From Paramacrobiotus metropolitanus (lineage: Eukaryota > Tardigrada > Eutardigrada > Parachela > Macrobiotidae), in the NCBI RefSeq assembly GCF_019649055.1, contig NW_026570431.1, forward strand, positions 1 through 64,000: DNA of 64,000 bases, written 5' to 3'. Of this stretch, positions 10,497 through 23,324 are shown piece after piece (position 1 is the stretch's first letter; each line of letters opens with the position of its first letter). The position numbers and the translations under genes were made by a program. The notes below the pieces were generated by a model. That model saw only the letters and a list, made by a program, of their open reading frames with translations. It ran no database searches and was not told the DNA's origin.

Positions 10497-11363
10497 TCCC
10501 TAATTCCGCGGTAATTCCTGTGAGTCCGTGTGAAATGTTGCAGAGTTGACTCAAGTTGGCAGTACTGGTAGTCCCCTAGTCGGCACCGCCACATTTCGCC
10601 GAGGACAGTTTGTAGACGCACCATGTCACCATGCGGTGATTAGCCGAGAATTCGTTTGGTAATTGATTGCAAAATGTGTGCAATGGAGTTAGAAAATAAA
10701 AACCCTAACACAGGTGATGTTTATCCAAGCTTAAACTACTTTACTGAATTACAACACACTTGAAGACAGTAGTCTTATTTCATCTTCTACAAGACAACGT
10801 CCTGATTGGAGGTTTAATCACGTTCATTAGGTTTTACCAGCAGCAGGCCGAATTTTATTAAAATGGCTTAAAAAAACTCCGCTCACAATTTCTGCCCATC
10901 CTTCCGATCCACACATACAAACTTCTTCCGAATAAAATAACCACACCATAGGAATATTAAAACAAATTAATGCAGGCATAATTATTCAGTGAGCGTCTGC
11001 CGGTATGTTGCAACAGAAGAAATGCTGTGCTGCCCAGAGTAGTCGGCCTATCATGTCCTGACTCATATTATGTTGAACTCGTTGTTGCTAGTTGCTTTTA
11101 CTCCCTTTTCCTGTGGTCTAACGATCTCGATAAAAATTTTGCAATACATGAGGGAACACACTCCAAAAAGCTGAGCTGAGCAATTTTCATCGGCAAGAGT
11201 AAGCAGCAAGGGGGTTTTTTTCGTTTGCCGGTCATTCGCATGGTTGGATCCAACCTTGTGCAAGCCCGAAGCTCGAAAGATTAGTATCCAGGGCGCCTGA
11301 AGCAGCTCAGATTGACAATTTTTCAATTTTTTGAAATGTTACGTAGTTTCTGAGACAGTCAGA
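10497..11363. other. Spacer before exon E
   Basis: No gene, tRNA or repeat recognised. The promoter for first exon E would be expected here. Confidence 0.3.
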
Positions 11364-11736
11364 ATGGAATACTACGATGGCTTACTGGTTTGGGTTCTGC
11401 TAATGACAGTTTTCACTACGAATGTCGAGGAATGTGGCCTTACGTTACTTGCGATTGTTCCTAATAACTCTTCAATCTACACCGATCTGCGTATTGTCGG
11501 TCCGGCGATGACCATGGCTTTTGGTAGAATTCAAAGCATGTCGTTGTCAGGTTGCAGTATCGACGTGCATATCGTCAAAGAGCACTGGCAACATTTCTGT
11601 GAAGATCTTGAAGGCTATGTTAATAGTTATTCGGCCCAAATGTTCTATGAACGCCGACATGGACCGCATCCATTAGCTGCGGTGTTCGGATTGTCTTGCA
11701 CATTTGCCAATAAGGTCTTTATGGAAAACGTTAACA
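11364..11736 (+). CDS. Receptor guanylyl cyclase, alternative first exon E
   Basis: Encodes 124 residues plus one base. ATG 11364 starts a signal peptide (hydrophobic LLVWVLLMTVFTT). The ligand-lobe sequence then has ECGLTLLAIVP, DLRIVGPAMTMAF, SGCSIDV, KEHW and HPLAAVFGLSCTFANKVF. The donor A|GTAAGC (11736/11737) is the best consensus donor of the array and leaves phase 1. E shares FGLxCTFANKVFM with exon F, so these two are the closest pair. It lacks the NGT glycosylation sequon found in A, B, C and F (here GPH). The frame is intact. Confidence 0.87.
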
Positions 11737-13017
11737 GTAAGCCTAAAGTATAAGTTCTAGTACTTCGGCGAATAGCTTATGACACGGTAAATTCAGCCTG
11801 CATAAAAGAATATGGATTTGTATTTATGCCGTATTACGACAGCTTTTCAAATATCGCCTTGAGTTTGCCGTTCTATCTTCATCCACAGAGTGGCTCCAGA
11901 GCGTCTATTTAGTCATCAAATAAATGCTCAGGAGCCGTGCCAGTTTTGATGCAACGCACTTTTCAGACATGTGGAATCCGATGACGTTTGCAGTTGTTTT
12001 CTGTATTATTTCGTGTTCGTTCAAAATTCCCTACTTCTGTTTAGCGCGGAAGCCGGTTGCAACCCTCTATATTCTTAGATCCTCCAGAGTCCTCTCTGGA
12101 AGAACTGCTCACTTCTAGTACTTATTTAAAACGCCGCTTCAATGTGACACAGAAACTTTACTACCTACAGAGGCTAAAATCATGGCAACGACTGCAGTCT
12201 CGTTCTCAAAATTTAAAAGACGAAAAGATGTGGACGGTATTACAACCGAACGCTTGGGTTTGGGACTTTGGATCATTGGGAAAGACTACTGCATGCTACT
12301 GCATTTACAGTATCTGCGGCGTCTGAGAGATTGAATAATAAGGATTTTGTGCCACATTGAATGAGTGTCTGTTTTGACTGCACTCACTATACCACATCAT
12401 CGAAATGTGACCATGAGAATCTACGAGTAGCATAACACAGCAATGCAAATCCACTGTTTCTGTCGTTTCTTCCCATGTATTCCCACGTCGGGTTAATCGG
12501 CGTTCAATTAAGACAGCTAAGCGTTTATTGTTGTACTGTTAAACAAAAACTGAATTTACTCAGGTGGTGCGAATCGTACAGCTAGGTAAACTGACCATCC
12601 AGCACTTTTTAGAGACGGTTAAGCACTCTGGTTTAACTATGTACCGTAAGCAGACTGTATATAGGTAGCTGTAAGTGTACAGTACAAGCGCCCCCGCTCT
12701 TTTCTGTCAATACATCGATAGTCCGGTGACCGCAGCAGTTTCTCCCGCAATCAAACTGATCGCTGACTGCAATCTGCCACTGGCGGTTGACACTGCCGAC
12801 AGGATATTAATTTCCTGCGCTACCTGAGCATTCCCGAGTGGCAGTGAAGTTGTTAGCAGCGGGGATGATATAATAAGCTAGAACGTATTTGTAGGTGTCC
12901 ACGAATGGCACATATTGGATTTCGATATTTCTCTTGTTTGAAAAGCCAAAACCGTAAATACGGAAAACGTCTGCTCAGTTGTCTTGCGGCAGTTCTCGAT
13001 GATCATGAGGGTAGTGG
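11737..13017. other. Spacer between first exons E and F
   Basis: No recognised exon, RNA gene or repeat. Short open frames on both strands lack domains and splice context. Confidence 0.3.
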
Positions 13018-13396
13018 ATGGCAGCATCGGTGTCGGCAGGCAAAATGCTATTATGGTTGATCTCCATGAGATTTCTTGCCGGTGCCTTAGCATGTAATAT
13101 GTCGTTGATAGCAATTGCGCCGTATAAATCACAGGTGTACAGTGATCAGCATATCGTCGGTCCGGCGATTGATATCGCGTTTGAGAAGATTCAGCACACC
13201 TGGCTCAGCGGATGTAGTATTATGACCTATAAGCCAAAAGAGGGCTGGCTGGATGGCTGTGAGGATATTGAGGATTTTATTATGAGCTATTCAGGAGAAT
13301 TGTATTACAGTTTTCTGAATGGAACGCATCCATTAGCGGCTATGTTCGGTTTGACCTGCACATTTGCCAATAAGGTTTTTATGGATCTTCTGCAAA
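13018..13396 (+). CDS. Receptor guanylyl cyclase, alternative first exon F
   Basis: Encodes 126 residues plus one base. The start is ATG 13018, with a second in-frame ATG at 13045 that would give a shorter signal peptide. It contains ACNMSLIAIAPY, DQHIVGPAIDIAF, SGCSIM, KEGW, NGTHPLAAMFGLTCTFANKVFM and ends QS. The donor A|GTACGT (13396/13397) is phase 1. It is the cassette nearest the common exons (about 1.9 kb upstream of 15334). Spliced to the common exons it gives a 1029-residue receptor, the usual length for this family. Confidence 0.88.
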
Positions 13397-15333
13397 GTAC
13401 GTTTGGCTACCCTTAGCCGTTATTTAACAATACGTAAGATGTACAGACCAATTCGGAAGTTTTCGCATGTTCTTGCCATATTTTTGAAATTTAGCTGGAG
13501 CGATAAGTTGAAAATTTCTCGGTTGTTTTAGATAGGTTTTTTAATTCATATTTTTAGGTTAATGTTATTGTGTTTTCTTACTGAAAATGCAGCAGCTTTT
13601 TTGTATCGATCTTTGACAGCAGTTATAACTGAAATGCCGCATTATAAAGCGTAAAAATTTCCAACTTAATTTGGAAGTGGTTTTTAGAAGTTTTATTGCA
13701 GGTTCCACAAAAATATTTTATTGAGAACGTAATGTATGGTGGTGAGCGTTTTGCAATATGTATACCTTAGGATTGTCCATAAATTAAAATGACATTAATT
13801 AGTAGTTACAGTCAACTTACAGGACTCTGTACTTATCAACAATGATATTACCAGATAATCTGGTTCGCAGTTAACTGTTGCTCTTATTCTGATGCCGGTA
13901 ACTCGAAACCGTTTCCCTGCTTTATCGATCGAAACCTGACCATAAACGTGATCAAAAAGTAATGAAAGGCAGCCTGGTTTCCTAAACTGTGTGTTGATCG
14001 GTTGGGGTAATTTAAACTCCATTAACAAATGCCACATATATGCCTGGACGTTTGACGATGAGGGCGTCGCAGGAGACTTTGGCATACAGGATCTGCAAAA
14101 GTGTGTGCTGCGTAAGAGCAGCTAATTGTCCCTGTGGACTCCAGTCAGGCCCAGCGCATAAAACTACAAATTCAGAAAATATCCCTTGGGTGGGAAAATT
14201 ATTCGACCACAACGCACTTACCGTAACAGTACGCATTAATTGCGTGCCATGTGTAACAGTAATCGATGGTCATTTCGATTACTCTTTTCTTATCCATAAA
14301 GTGTGATACAATTTGTTTGCTCTCGGTTATGTGATACCTTAATATAGAAACCGCGTACGATGAGTACCCAGTAAAGTGTGCTATCGACTGACTGCGAGAA
14401 TACCACTGAAAAGTCAAGCATCTGATGCGGATCTAGGTGATTAAATTTTTCTGATTAATAAGGTCATATTGTAGGCGGATTGACCTTACAGCGATAACGG
14501 GCACTATCCACGATCATAATAAACAAAGTTTTATAATTGTGCTGTGTACGTGTGTTGTCTATCCGAGAAAATCGTTAACGGAGAACTGTGTCAGCTCGTT
14601 GTTGTTAATCTACTTTGAGTTACGAAGCAAGTTTTTATTTGCCGATACTCGCTCGGTTAAAATTGCGTATATGCATAAAATAACGAATAACACGGGGGTG
14701 TGTAGTACCGTGCAAATATTCTGATATGCCGTTAAGCGTTAGGCGTGGTCCGGTTGGACCTTTGAAATTCAAACTGACCTTTGAAATTGGAAGGTCAAAC
14801 TTTCAGCCACCATTAAATTTTTCGCTTACAAAAATTTCGGTTGCAGATCTGGCGAATTACATTAATTTTGCAGAGCGGTAAACATATTTCCGTTTTACAG
14901 TATATACCAACGATTTAGACAGCAATAGTAATGAGCCGAAAATTCAGCACTGCTTAAACACATATTGCCACAAACCGTAAATTTTCCATTTAAGACGTTT
15001 TGTCGCACAGCAATTTAAATAAACTACAGTACTAGCTACTAGCTACTGTAGTGCAAAGATGTCGACTTGCAGAGAGTTCAATCAATCTCTGCTCGAACAC
15101 GCGCACATAATTTTGAATTTTAAACCGTTGAGGCCATTAGCATATGTCTTCTGCATGTCTGGAAAATTTATGCTCGCATTATTTGCCTAACAAATCCAAA
15201 TGCACAGACCACCCAAACTTTCCTGCGTTAAAATAAAATATGTGTGTTTTAGATACAACTACAGAATTATGTTAACATGCTGCATAAAATGATTTGTGTC
15301 TATATAAATAATTATGCATTGCACTGATTGCAG
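13397..15333. other. Intron between the variable first exons and the common exons
   Basis: About 1.9 kb with no open frame resembling another cassette. It ends in a normal acceptor (TTGCAG at 15328-15333). Confidence 0.5.
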
Positions 15334-18300
15334 ACTGGAACCTGCTACTTCTGGAAGGCTCAAGTATCGCCACTTTCCTGGCCGATCGCGTGCGCTATCC
15401 GAACATCCTCGGCTTCTCCTACACGCACGTTCGAGTGGGCACGTTCTTCTACCAAGTGATTAAACTGTTCAACTGGACGGATGTCACCGTCGTCTACGAC
15501 GCGGATGACGCGGTATGGAGAGCCATGTTTACCATGACCGAGTACTTTACCGGCAAGACGGATGTCCGGCTGGAAGCGCGGCCCTGCTTCCTTACCAAGA
15601 ATAAGAACGACATGTACACGGATATCCTGCGCGCTGTCCGGGAAGCTCATCAAAGGTCACGAAGTAGGTGGTGATCATGACGTAGCACGTAATGCCTGAA
15701 CTAATTTAATGTTGTTTTTTTGCTGCAGTTATCTTTATTTTGGGAAATCCTAATACAATTCGACTGGTGATGGTAAGCACTGTAAATATACTGGAAGAGA
15801 AACGATCAAACGCGCTATGACAACGTCCATTAATTCAAACAAGTTACTACTGTTTCTAAGGGATATCATTTGCAGTTAGCTGCATATTCGTTGGGGTACA
15901 CAAAAGGAGATCATGTAAGTAGTAATAATTAATTTATTTAAACGTAAGACATATTATTATGTATATGACATAATTGTCATCAAAGTCTAAAATCTGCACA
16001 GAATCGCAATTGTGTCCAGCAAAATGTTTAATATTTTACGTCATGTACCCTAGTTATTGATCTTTAAAGTTAAAATTCCAAGTGCGTGTAGATTTATGCA
16101 CACCTACAATAATATTGGTACCTGTTGTAGATTTTTATTGCCGGTGCTTACTTCAAAACGAAGAACTACTTCGACACGCCTAGATGGGATATGGGTTCAG
16201 CCAGTGATAACGTATGTAGGCCGTATTTAATTGCACGCTATTGGTTTGTTTTTCCATTTGGCACGAGCTAGCAAAACCGTCCGTGCTCTTATGTTACAAT
16301 TCGCGATTTTATTAGCGGATTCTGCTTTTACGGCAATCTCTACACTTAAATCATTGTGCATATTACGTATACACCTAAATTCTAAAAAAACCATTTGGCT
16401 CATTATTGTATTACTACAGCCTGCGTGCTTCGATCGATGCGGTCGATAGTTGTTGCTTGCGTAAAATCTTCCGGTTGTAGGATACACGGGAGGCGTATCG
16501 CAGTCTGTTCCTGGTGAAACAACGCGTACCGTCCTCACCGGAATTTCGCGAGTTCAATCGAACGGTACAAGAAATGGCTATACGCGATTACAACCAATCC
16601 ATTCCGCCATACGACGAGGTATAGCAAAATTCACAAAAATATTTACAATCGGAAATCAACAAACTCATAATTAGCATAAGCGGTTTGTGTGTATAATCAT
16701 AGTGTGCGTGTATACACACACAAAGTTTCCATCTGAATTGCGCAATATCGATCGAATGACACAGACGCTTGCAGTTTGCATTGGTAGGTCAACATCCATG
16801 CTATTGGTTTTCATGACGCTATCTTGACGTACGGTCAAGTGGCTAACGAAACCCTGGCGGCTGGTGAGGATATCTTTGATGGACGCAAGATGGCCAAGCG
16901 TTTTACTAATCGGACATTTTATGGAATACGGGGCGAAATCACGCTGGATGCCCAAAATAATCTTGTTGGCAACTTTGAACTGTACAATTTCCGCTATAAT
17001 GCCGGTATTTTTGTGGTAAGAAGAAAATTCATAACTTCGGAAGATCCCTCACTTTTACTGTTAGGCTCGAAACAAGTTGAATGTATTGTATATTTTAATT
17101 TCAAATAAATTATCCTTTTTTACAAAATCTTTAGTTTTGAGTTGTCATACTAATGCCGCGGCATAATAAAAATAGCATAGATACATAGATACATGTATAC
17201 TCGTCTACACAGTTTATATTACATATACGCTGTATTTTTTTAATTTTAGGGGAAAAAAGAGCAAAATATATACATAGCGATAATTTTTATGCCGTTCTAA
17301 TGTAATCTTGCAAGTGTTCGCGCGACTTTCAATGTAAGAAAATTAATTATGATATCCGTTTGAATTTGACAGAAAGTGGTTGATTTTCCGGAGACGGCTA
17401 CAGTAGCCAAAATTGTGGCTGATATCGAGTGGCCCTACTCCGATAGACCGCCGCCCAACGAACCGTTTTGTGGTTTCGCGGGAAACAACCCTAAATGTGA
17501 TCCGGCTCGTAAGTCGTTTTTCTTGATTAATTAAAACTGCAACTTGCAAGTACTTATGTCGATGTCAATTTTTGCTGCTTTTTGCAGCTAACAGTATGGA
17601 AGAATTAATTTAGCACAACAATACAAGTTTTTTTTTGCATTCCAGAAAGTCCAACCTTGTACATTGCTGGTGGATCTGCCGCTGTTGGTGTCATAATTCT
17701 CGTTACTGCGACAATTGGAACGTTAATGTATGTACGCACATACATGATGCGAGTAATAATCAATGTATTACGATGTTCCGTAAACGGGACGCAGCTTTGG
17801 TCTTTCGTCTCCAGTTACTTAAAAACTTACTTTACTTGGTACACATGCACAGAGTGAATGCCTTATTGCAGGTTTATGAGGAACAGAGCAGCTGCTAAAG
17901 CAGATGCTCAGTGGTGGAGAATTCCCCCTGACCAGTTCCAGGTATAATCCCGAATCCATAAAGCTTACTTCCCATGCAACAAATCATGTATACATACCTA
18001 TATGCACTGTCACATACATCGATGCTACGCCGTCGTTACGCGAGCTGCCGTAAGCAGATTTACAGTACTTCGTATTTCGGACCATTTTCGGTCAATCAGC
18101 ACGTGTGCGCCACTGTGCACAGTCGCTGAAAACTGAGGGCCTGTGCTTCCTCGCATTACTGATGCATTCTGCGTTTTGGCGACAAATGCAAAAACTGTTT
18201 TTTTCTCGCAGGATCAAGAACAAACCGGAGAACAAGCCATGGTGCAATCCAATCCGGTTACAATGCAACATTTCTCACCGGCAAAGATTTCTGATCGAAC

Positions 18301-21154
18301 ACTTTCGGAACTGAAACGGGTAGGCAACCACATTGTAGATGCTGTACTTCCGCTAATAAATTGCAGCCTTCGAATGCTTTTACGTTTCGATAAAGAAAAA
18401 TAAAGGTTCCTCTTGTCTGCCATACTTAATATTTCATCGTTATTTAGTTGAGAACAACCAAATCCGACAAGCTGGTGCGAATTTTCGGCATTTTACTGAA
18501 AGAAGACCGTGGCATCGTTCTGTACGAGTCATGTCCAAAGGGGTCGATCTATCAAGTAACACGTAGTGGCGATTCGTTTATGCTGGAGATATCATTCCGG
18601 TTGTCTATGCTCGGTGACCTTATTGAGGTAAAGTAGTTAATTGTTCAAAGACAGTGCAGGTTACCTAAAAAGGTTTAGTGCGTACGCTGCTTGCAAAGCA
18701 CATATTCGACATACAGTATTAATTTTGCGTGTGGGTACAAATTAAACGCGTGCGGGTAACAAAACTAACAGTTTACTGGCTTTGTTCATCTGTCTTAATT
18801 ACAGGGACTACATTTTATTCATCATTCATGGATTTACTGTCACGGACGGCTGCGTAGCACCAAGTGTTTGATTAATTCGCGGTTCATGGTAAAAATAACC
18901 GATTATGCCCTGCAAGATTTAAATGTGGAAAGCCATTTATCAGCGGAAGAGCAAATCTGGATGGCGCCCGAATTGTTGCGAACGCCTGGTTTTCCATCTG
19001 CTAATGTAAAGCGGAAAGCGGATGTATACAGCTTCTCCATTATTTTAAGCGAACTATGCTTACTGAGTGATCCTTATAATACCGCCCAGGATTTTAGCAA
19101 ATATGCTGGTGAGTTTCCAGAGTTAAAATCAGCGTAACAAAGAAAGTAGCTTAACTTTTTTATGACAAAACAGTGCAAAAAATTTAACATCATTATTTTT
19201 AATTTACGACAGAAATTATTGACGCAATAAAAGAAGGAAAGCCGCCATTAAAGCGGCCAAACTTGGAGAAAACTTCCTTGGATAAATTAAAAGCCGAAGG
19301 GCTCCGCAACTTAGCGCAAATGTGTTGGAAAGAAAACCCAGCGGAACGGCCCACCATGGCCGATGTGGAGAAGATATTTCAGCGCATCCGCGGTAGAGCT
19401 GCTGGCACCATGGTCGATGACCTTATTAAGCGTATGCAATCATATGCGGATGAACTAGAACAAATGGTAGCCGAACGCACGACAGAGTTACTGGAAGAAA
19501 AAGGAAAGATTCAGAAGCTCTTGTTTGAAATTCTCCCAAGGTTTGTAAATGCCAGCTACGAGATGGCAATTAATGTATCACAACCTTTACAGTAATTGAA
19601 ACGTGACAGCGAAATATCACAAAGCACACGTACGTTTCGTAATATTTTGATAGGACTCGTGGTTATTTATTTAGTCTAAAAGAAGAATGGCTTATTAACT
19701 ATAAGCAAAGGTGCTTCTTTGTAGATCTGTTGCGCTGAGTTTAATAGCCGGACAAGTGATACTGCCGGAGCAGTTTGAATCGGTGACAATTCTCTTTAAT
19801 GCCATCGAAGGCTTCACGCACATTGCTTCCAAAAGCTCACCTATACAACTGATAGCCATTATGCATTCGCTTTACCTGACCATCGATAATGAGATCTCCA
19901 CGTTTGATGTGTACAAAGTGGAAACAACGAATGATGTCTATTTGGTACAAAAACACCCCCTCTGACAATTTTCGACAGTTAACGCCACAAATTAAATCAT
20001 AACTCGGTTACAGTAATAAATAAAGCGATTAAATTCCGTTAAAAGTGTATAATTTTGGTGCACTGCAGATCGCCAGTGGTCTGCCAAAACGCAATGGGAT
20101 GAAACATGTGACGGAAATTGCATCGTGTGCGTTAACATTACGGAATGCGGCGCGAAAGGTCAACATACGATCCAATGAACTGCAACTGAAATTCGTAACA
20201 GGCTTTCACACCGGTTAGTTACCCAGTAGTAGATGAATTTGTGTGCGAGTATCAAATAAAATGTGTTTAATGCGATGACGAACTGTTTGAAGGCATTGCA
20301 ACGAAAACCAATTTAAATTTTGCAAACTCTGCAGGGCCGATTGTGACCGGGGTTGTGGGCGATCGCCTGCCTAGATATTGTTTGTAAGTTGACCTTTTCT
20401 CGAAATGCTTAACATAAATGCAGTGTACACATGCAATACAATTTTAAATAAGTTGGAGTTTTTCATAAATAATTAGCAGGAAAAAATTAATGTATGTATG
20501 AATAATCTTATTGCTAGGTTCGGTGACACAATTAATACAGCAAGCCGAATGGAATCAACTTCTGAAGGTACAGCAGTTGTCAGAGACCCATAAATCATCT
20601 ATATTATTGTTTGTCGGTAACCAAGCAGATTTTCAATCGTGTTTTTATTAAACCAATAAGTAGCCGATCAGTTTATGCACGATAACTTTCGTAATGGGGA
20701 TTGACTGAGATTTTGTACATTTCTTAGGGGATAAAATCCAAGCCAGTTCAGCTTCCGTTACACTTGTTCCGGAATCGTCTGACCTGATATTTGAACCGCG
20801 AGGAGAAATTTTCGTAAAGGTAAAATTAATGACTTTTAAATGGTTATCTGCTTAACCGTGCGTGATTCATACTCTAGATTTGCATCTCCTTGCTAACAAA
20901 ATTCATAATTATGGCTTGGTTTCTTGTGATTCAACGCATATGTTAGTTTCCATCAGTACATATAATAGAACCGGTCCAAAGCAGATTGGTGATAATAAAA
21001 CTACTGCTACCTATTTATTAATTATTACGACTTCTTGCTTATTTGACCTTCGCACTCTGTTGTCCAGGGCAAAGGAAACATGTCCACGTATTGGTTGGTT
21101 GGCGTTAAACCTAAATTGGGGAAACTGGACTCGAAGGAGGTGTCTCGTGCGTAG
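15334..21154 (+). CDS. Receptor-type guanylyl cyclase, common exons 2-20
   Basis: Nineteen exons whose phases all join: 15334-15663, 15729-15772, 15876-15914, 16131-16211, 16481-16618, 16788-17015, 17373-17508, 17646-17727, 17872-17941, 18212-18319, 18448-18627, 18805-19108, 19213-19540, 19725-19944, 20069-20213, 20335-20383, 20518-20567, 20728-20819, 21068-21154. In order they encode the rest of the ANF-receptor ligand domain, a single membrane helix (exon 9, GVIILVTATIGTLM), a kinase-homology domain (HGRLRSTKCLIN, KITDYAL, WMAPELL, ADVYSF), a coiled signalling helix (VAERTTELLEEKG), and a class III cyclase domain (FHTGPIVTGVVG, RYCLFGDTINTASRMES). Family role: ligand-controlled cGMP synthesis at the plasma membrane. 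Two oddities: the usual FSDIVGFT is FNAIEGFT, losing a metal-binding Asp, and the kinase N-lobe is short with no Gly-rich loop or VAIK-type lysine. The cyclase may therefore be weak or inactive. The kinase-like HGRL motif, lacking the catalytic Asp, is normal for the family. Confidence 0.93.
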
Positions 21155-23324
21155 TTAACGGGAACGATATGCCGTCCGTTATCAAATGCTACAAATGCCG
21201 CCTTCCTTGCCCGGGCAAACAATCATAAATCCCGTGTTAACTTTTCTTGCGGTGACCAGTGCTCAATGTGTTTCAAAGTATGCAATACTGTGTGAAAGCT
21301 GAAATTCAATCGGATCCATCCCCATGTTTCCTTTAGTGCTATGCCCAGCGAATGCGTAATTAAACTGTAGAGTAAATGGTCGCACATATATTTCTCCCTT
21401 TACTGCCGCTACGGCATATTTGTGTACAAACAAAAAGTAACATGGGCGCAACATTCTTATGCCGTTAATGAATGCTGTCATCAGAATGCTTTGTGGTGTA
21501 ACTGGCTATTTTATTTATGTACAATGCAAACACCTACGAGTGCGGTACGTAGTATCATAATAGAAGACCACTGTTTTATATACGGTTGCGTTAAATTTGG
21601 CGCGATAAAACTATCGGGATCTACTGCGGCTTTACAGGTTTTCCTTTTGATCATCCGAAACAGTCAGTTCTTACGATGAAATATTTTTCACTTAAAATAT
21701 TATTAAAATTTATACTTCAGTTACTTCATTGTTTAATACTCATTGTCAGTACTGCCATACGTCTTAAATCGATTTCCAACAGTAGTTCTGTAAGCTGCAC
21801 TCTTGCATCAGTAGAGTTCATTATTCCCAATGGCAATCTACACTGTAATAATGCTGCCGTACTACGTTTTTCGTAATTATTATATCGTCGTTATAAATGT
21901 CATTCTAGTCGTAATAGAATGATTATCATTAACTGATTTATGAGTTGACGCTTCCGACAACCATAAAGCTTTACCGTACGTACTACGTAGGCTATGTAGC
22001 CACCAAAGTTGTGACGATCTTTACCTAAAGAATTTCAAAATTATTGAACATTGCTATTTCCTGATGCTGCATTGCTGTATTCAGTTTTTTGGATACGTAC
22101 CGATCGATCTAATCCTTCAAAATTAGCAATAAAAATACTTCAACATAAAAAACATTTTATAGCTGCTAAAACGTTTAAGTGCAATTACGTAAAAAAGTTC
22201 GAGCGTAAATATCATAGGGCAGGTATCATCAAAACAAAATTTCAAAAAATCAGCATCTTCTTCATTAACTGCTCTAACATTTTTTAATTTATTATGACTG
22301 AAGCTGTATGATTGTGAATCAGCGATTGAATTTCCTGCAACTCCAGCATTTCTAATGCTTGCTTACTACATGCGCAGTACAATTGTACAAATACCTACGG
22401 GTATTATACACTACAGTTACGAGTATACACTACTGTGTACTCGTATACGAATACGTGAATAAAAAACTATGTACATACAAAGTACACAATAAAGTGCCCA
22501 AAGCATATTGCTGGTGCTAATAAAACTTACGAGTAGTTTGATAGTTAGTTTGATAGTTCCATAGTGAAAAGATATATATACTGCTGCTATAGTTCTATAG
22601 CTCACAAGAAAGTTGCCGCTTCATCGTTGAAATTTACGTATCACTAAAATTGTAAAGAGATTCAGAATTGCTTACGGCGCTACGTGTGTTTTTTTTTGCT
22701 GGCACATTTTTGATTGTCTGATTTGGTTCCCGGAGTACACAGCACGTTTAACAGCTACGATTTTCTATAGTTATTAATGCATCACGTTTTTAATCGGTAC
22801 GGTAGGTACTCGTATCTACATAACTGCGGCTATTGGTATACAGATACTAGATTAACAAGTACTCAAAGGCATATTCCATTTATTTATTCCATATACGTCA
22901 CTAATAATTTTTGTCCAGGGCATTCGTAAGTATCGATATTAAATCCTCAAGTTCATTATTTATGTAACTGCACATACTCTAGAACCGGCGGTTGTGCATT
23001 TAACCGAGCTGTGATCGATAATCGTTCCAGTGGTGCATTTGTTTTATACCAAAGCTACAGATTTCATTTCGCGGATTAAAATTCTTGGAGCTTTGCCTAT
23101 CATTTTGTACATATGTATAATCCAAGAACGGTTATGAATTATGTTGGATTAATATGAAATTTAAAAAAAAATCCGGTTAAATAGCAATGCGGATATGCCT
23201 GGAAAAACTGGAATCCGTTATGGAGATCTTGATGGACGCCACGGACGGATTTTATGGACGCCGATTTGTGCCACGCCTTTAACGCGCACGCTAGTAGATC
23301 GTGGTTAATATTTTTGATAATTAC
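21155..23324. other. AT-rich intergenic region
   Basis: About 2.2 kb between the cyclase stop codon and GPCR 1. No gene recognised. It includes GTATAC-rich stretches near 22390-22460 and presumably the upstream region of GPCR 1. Confidence 0.4.
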
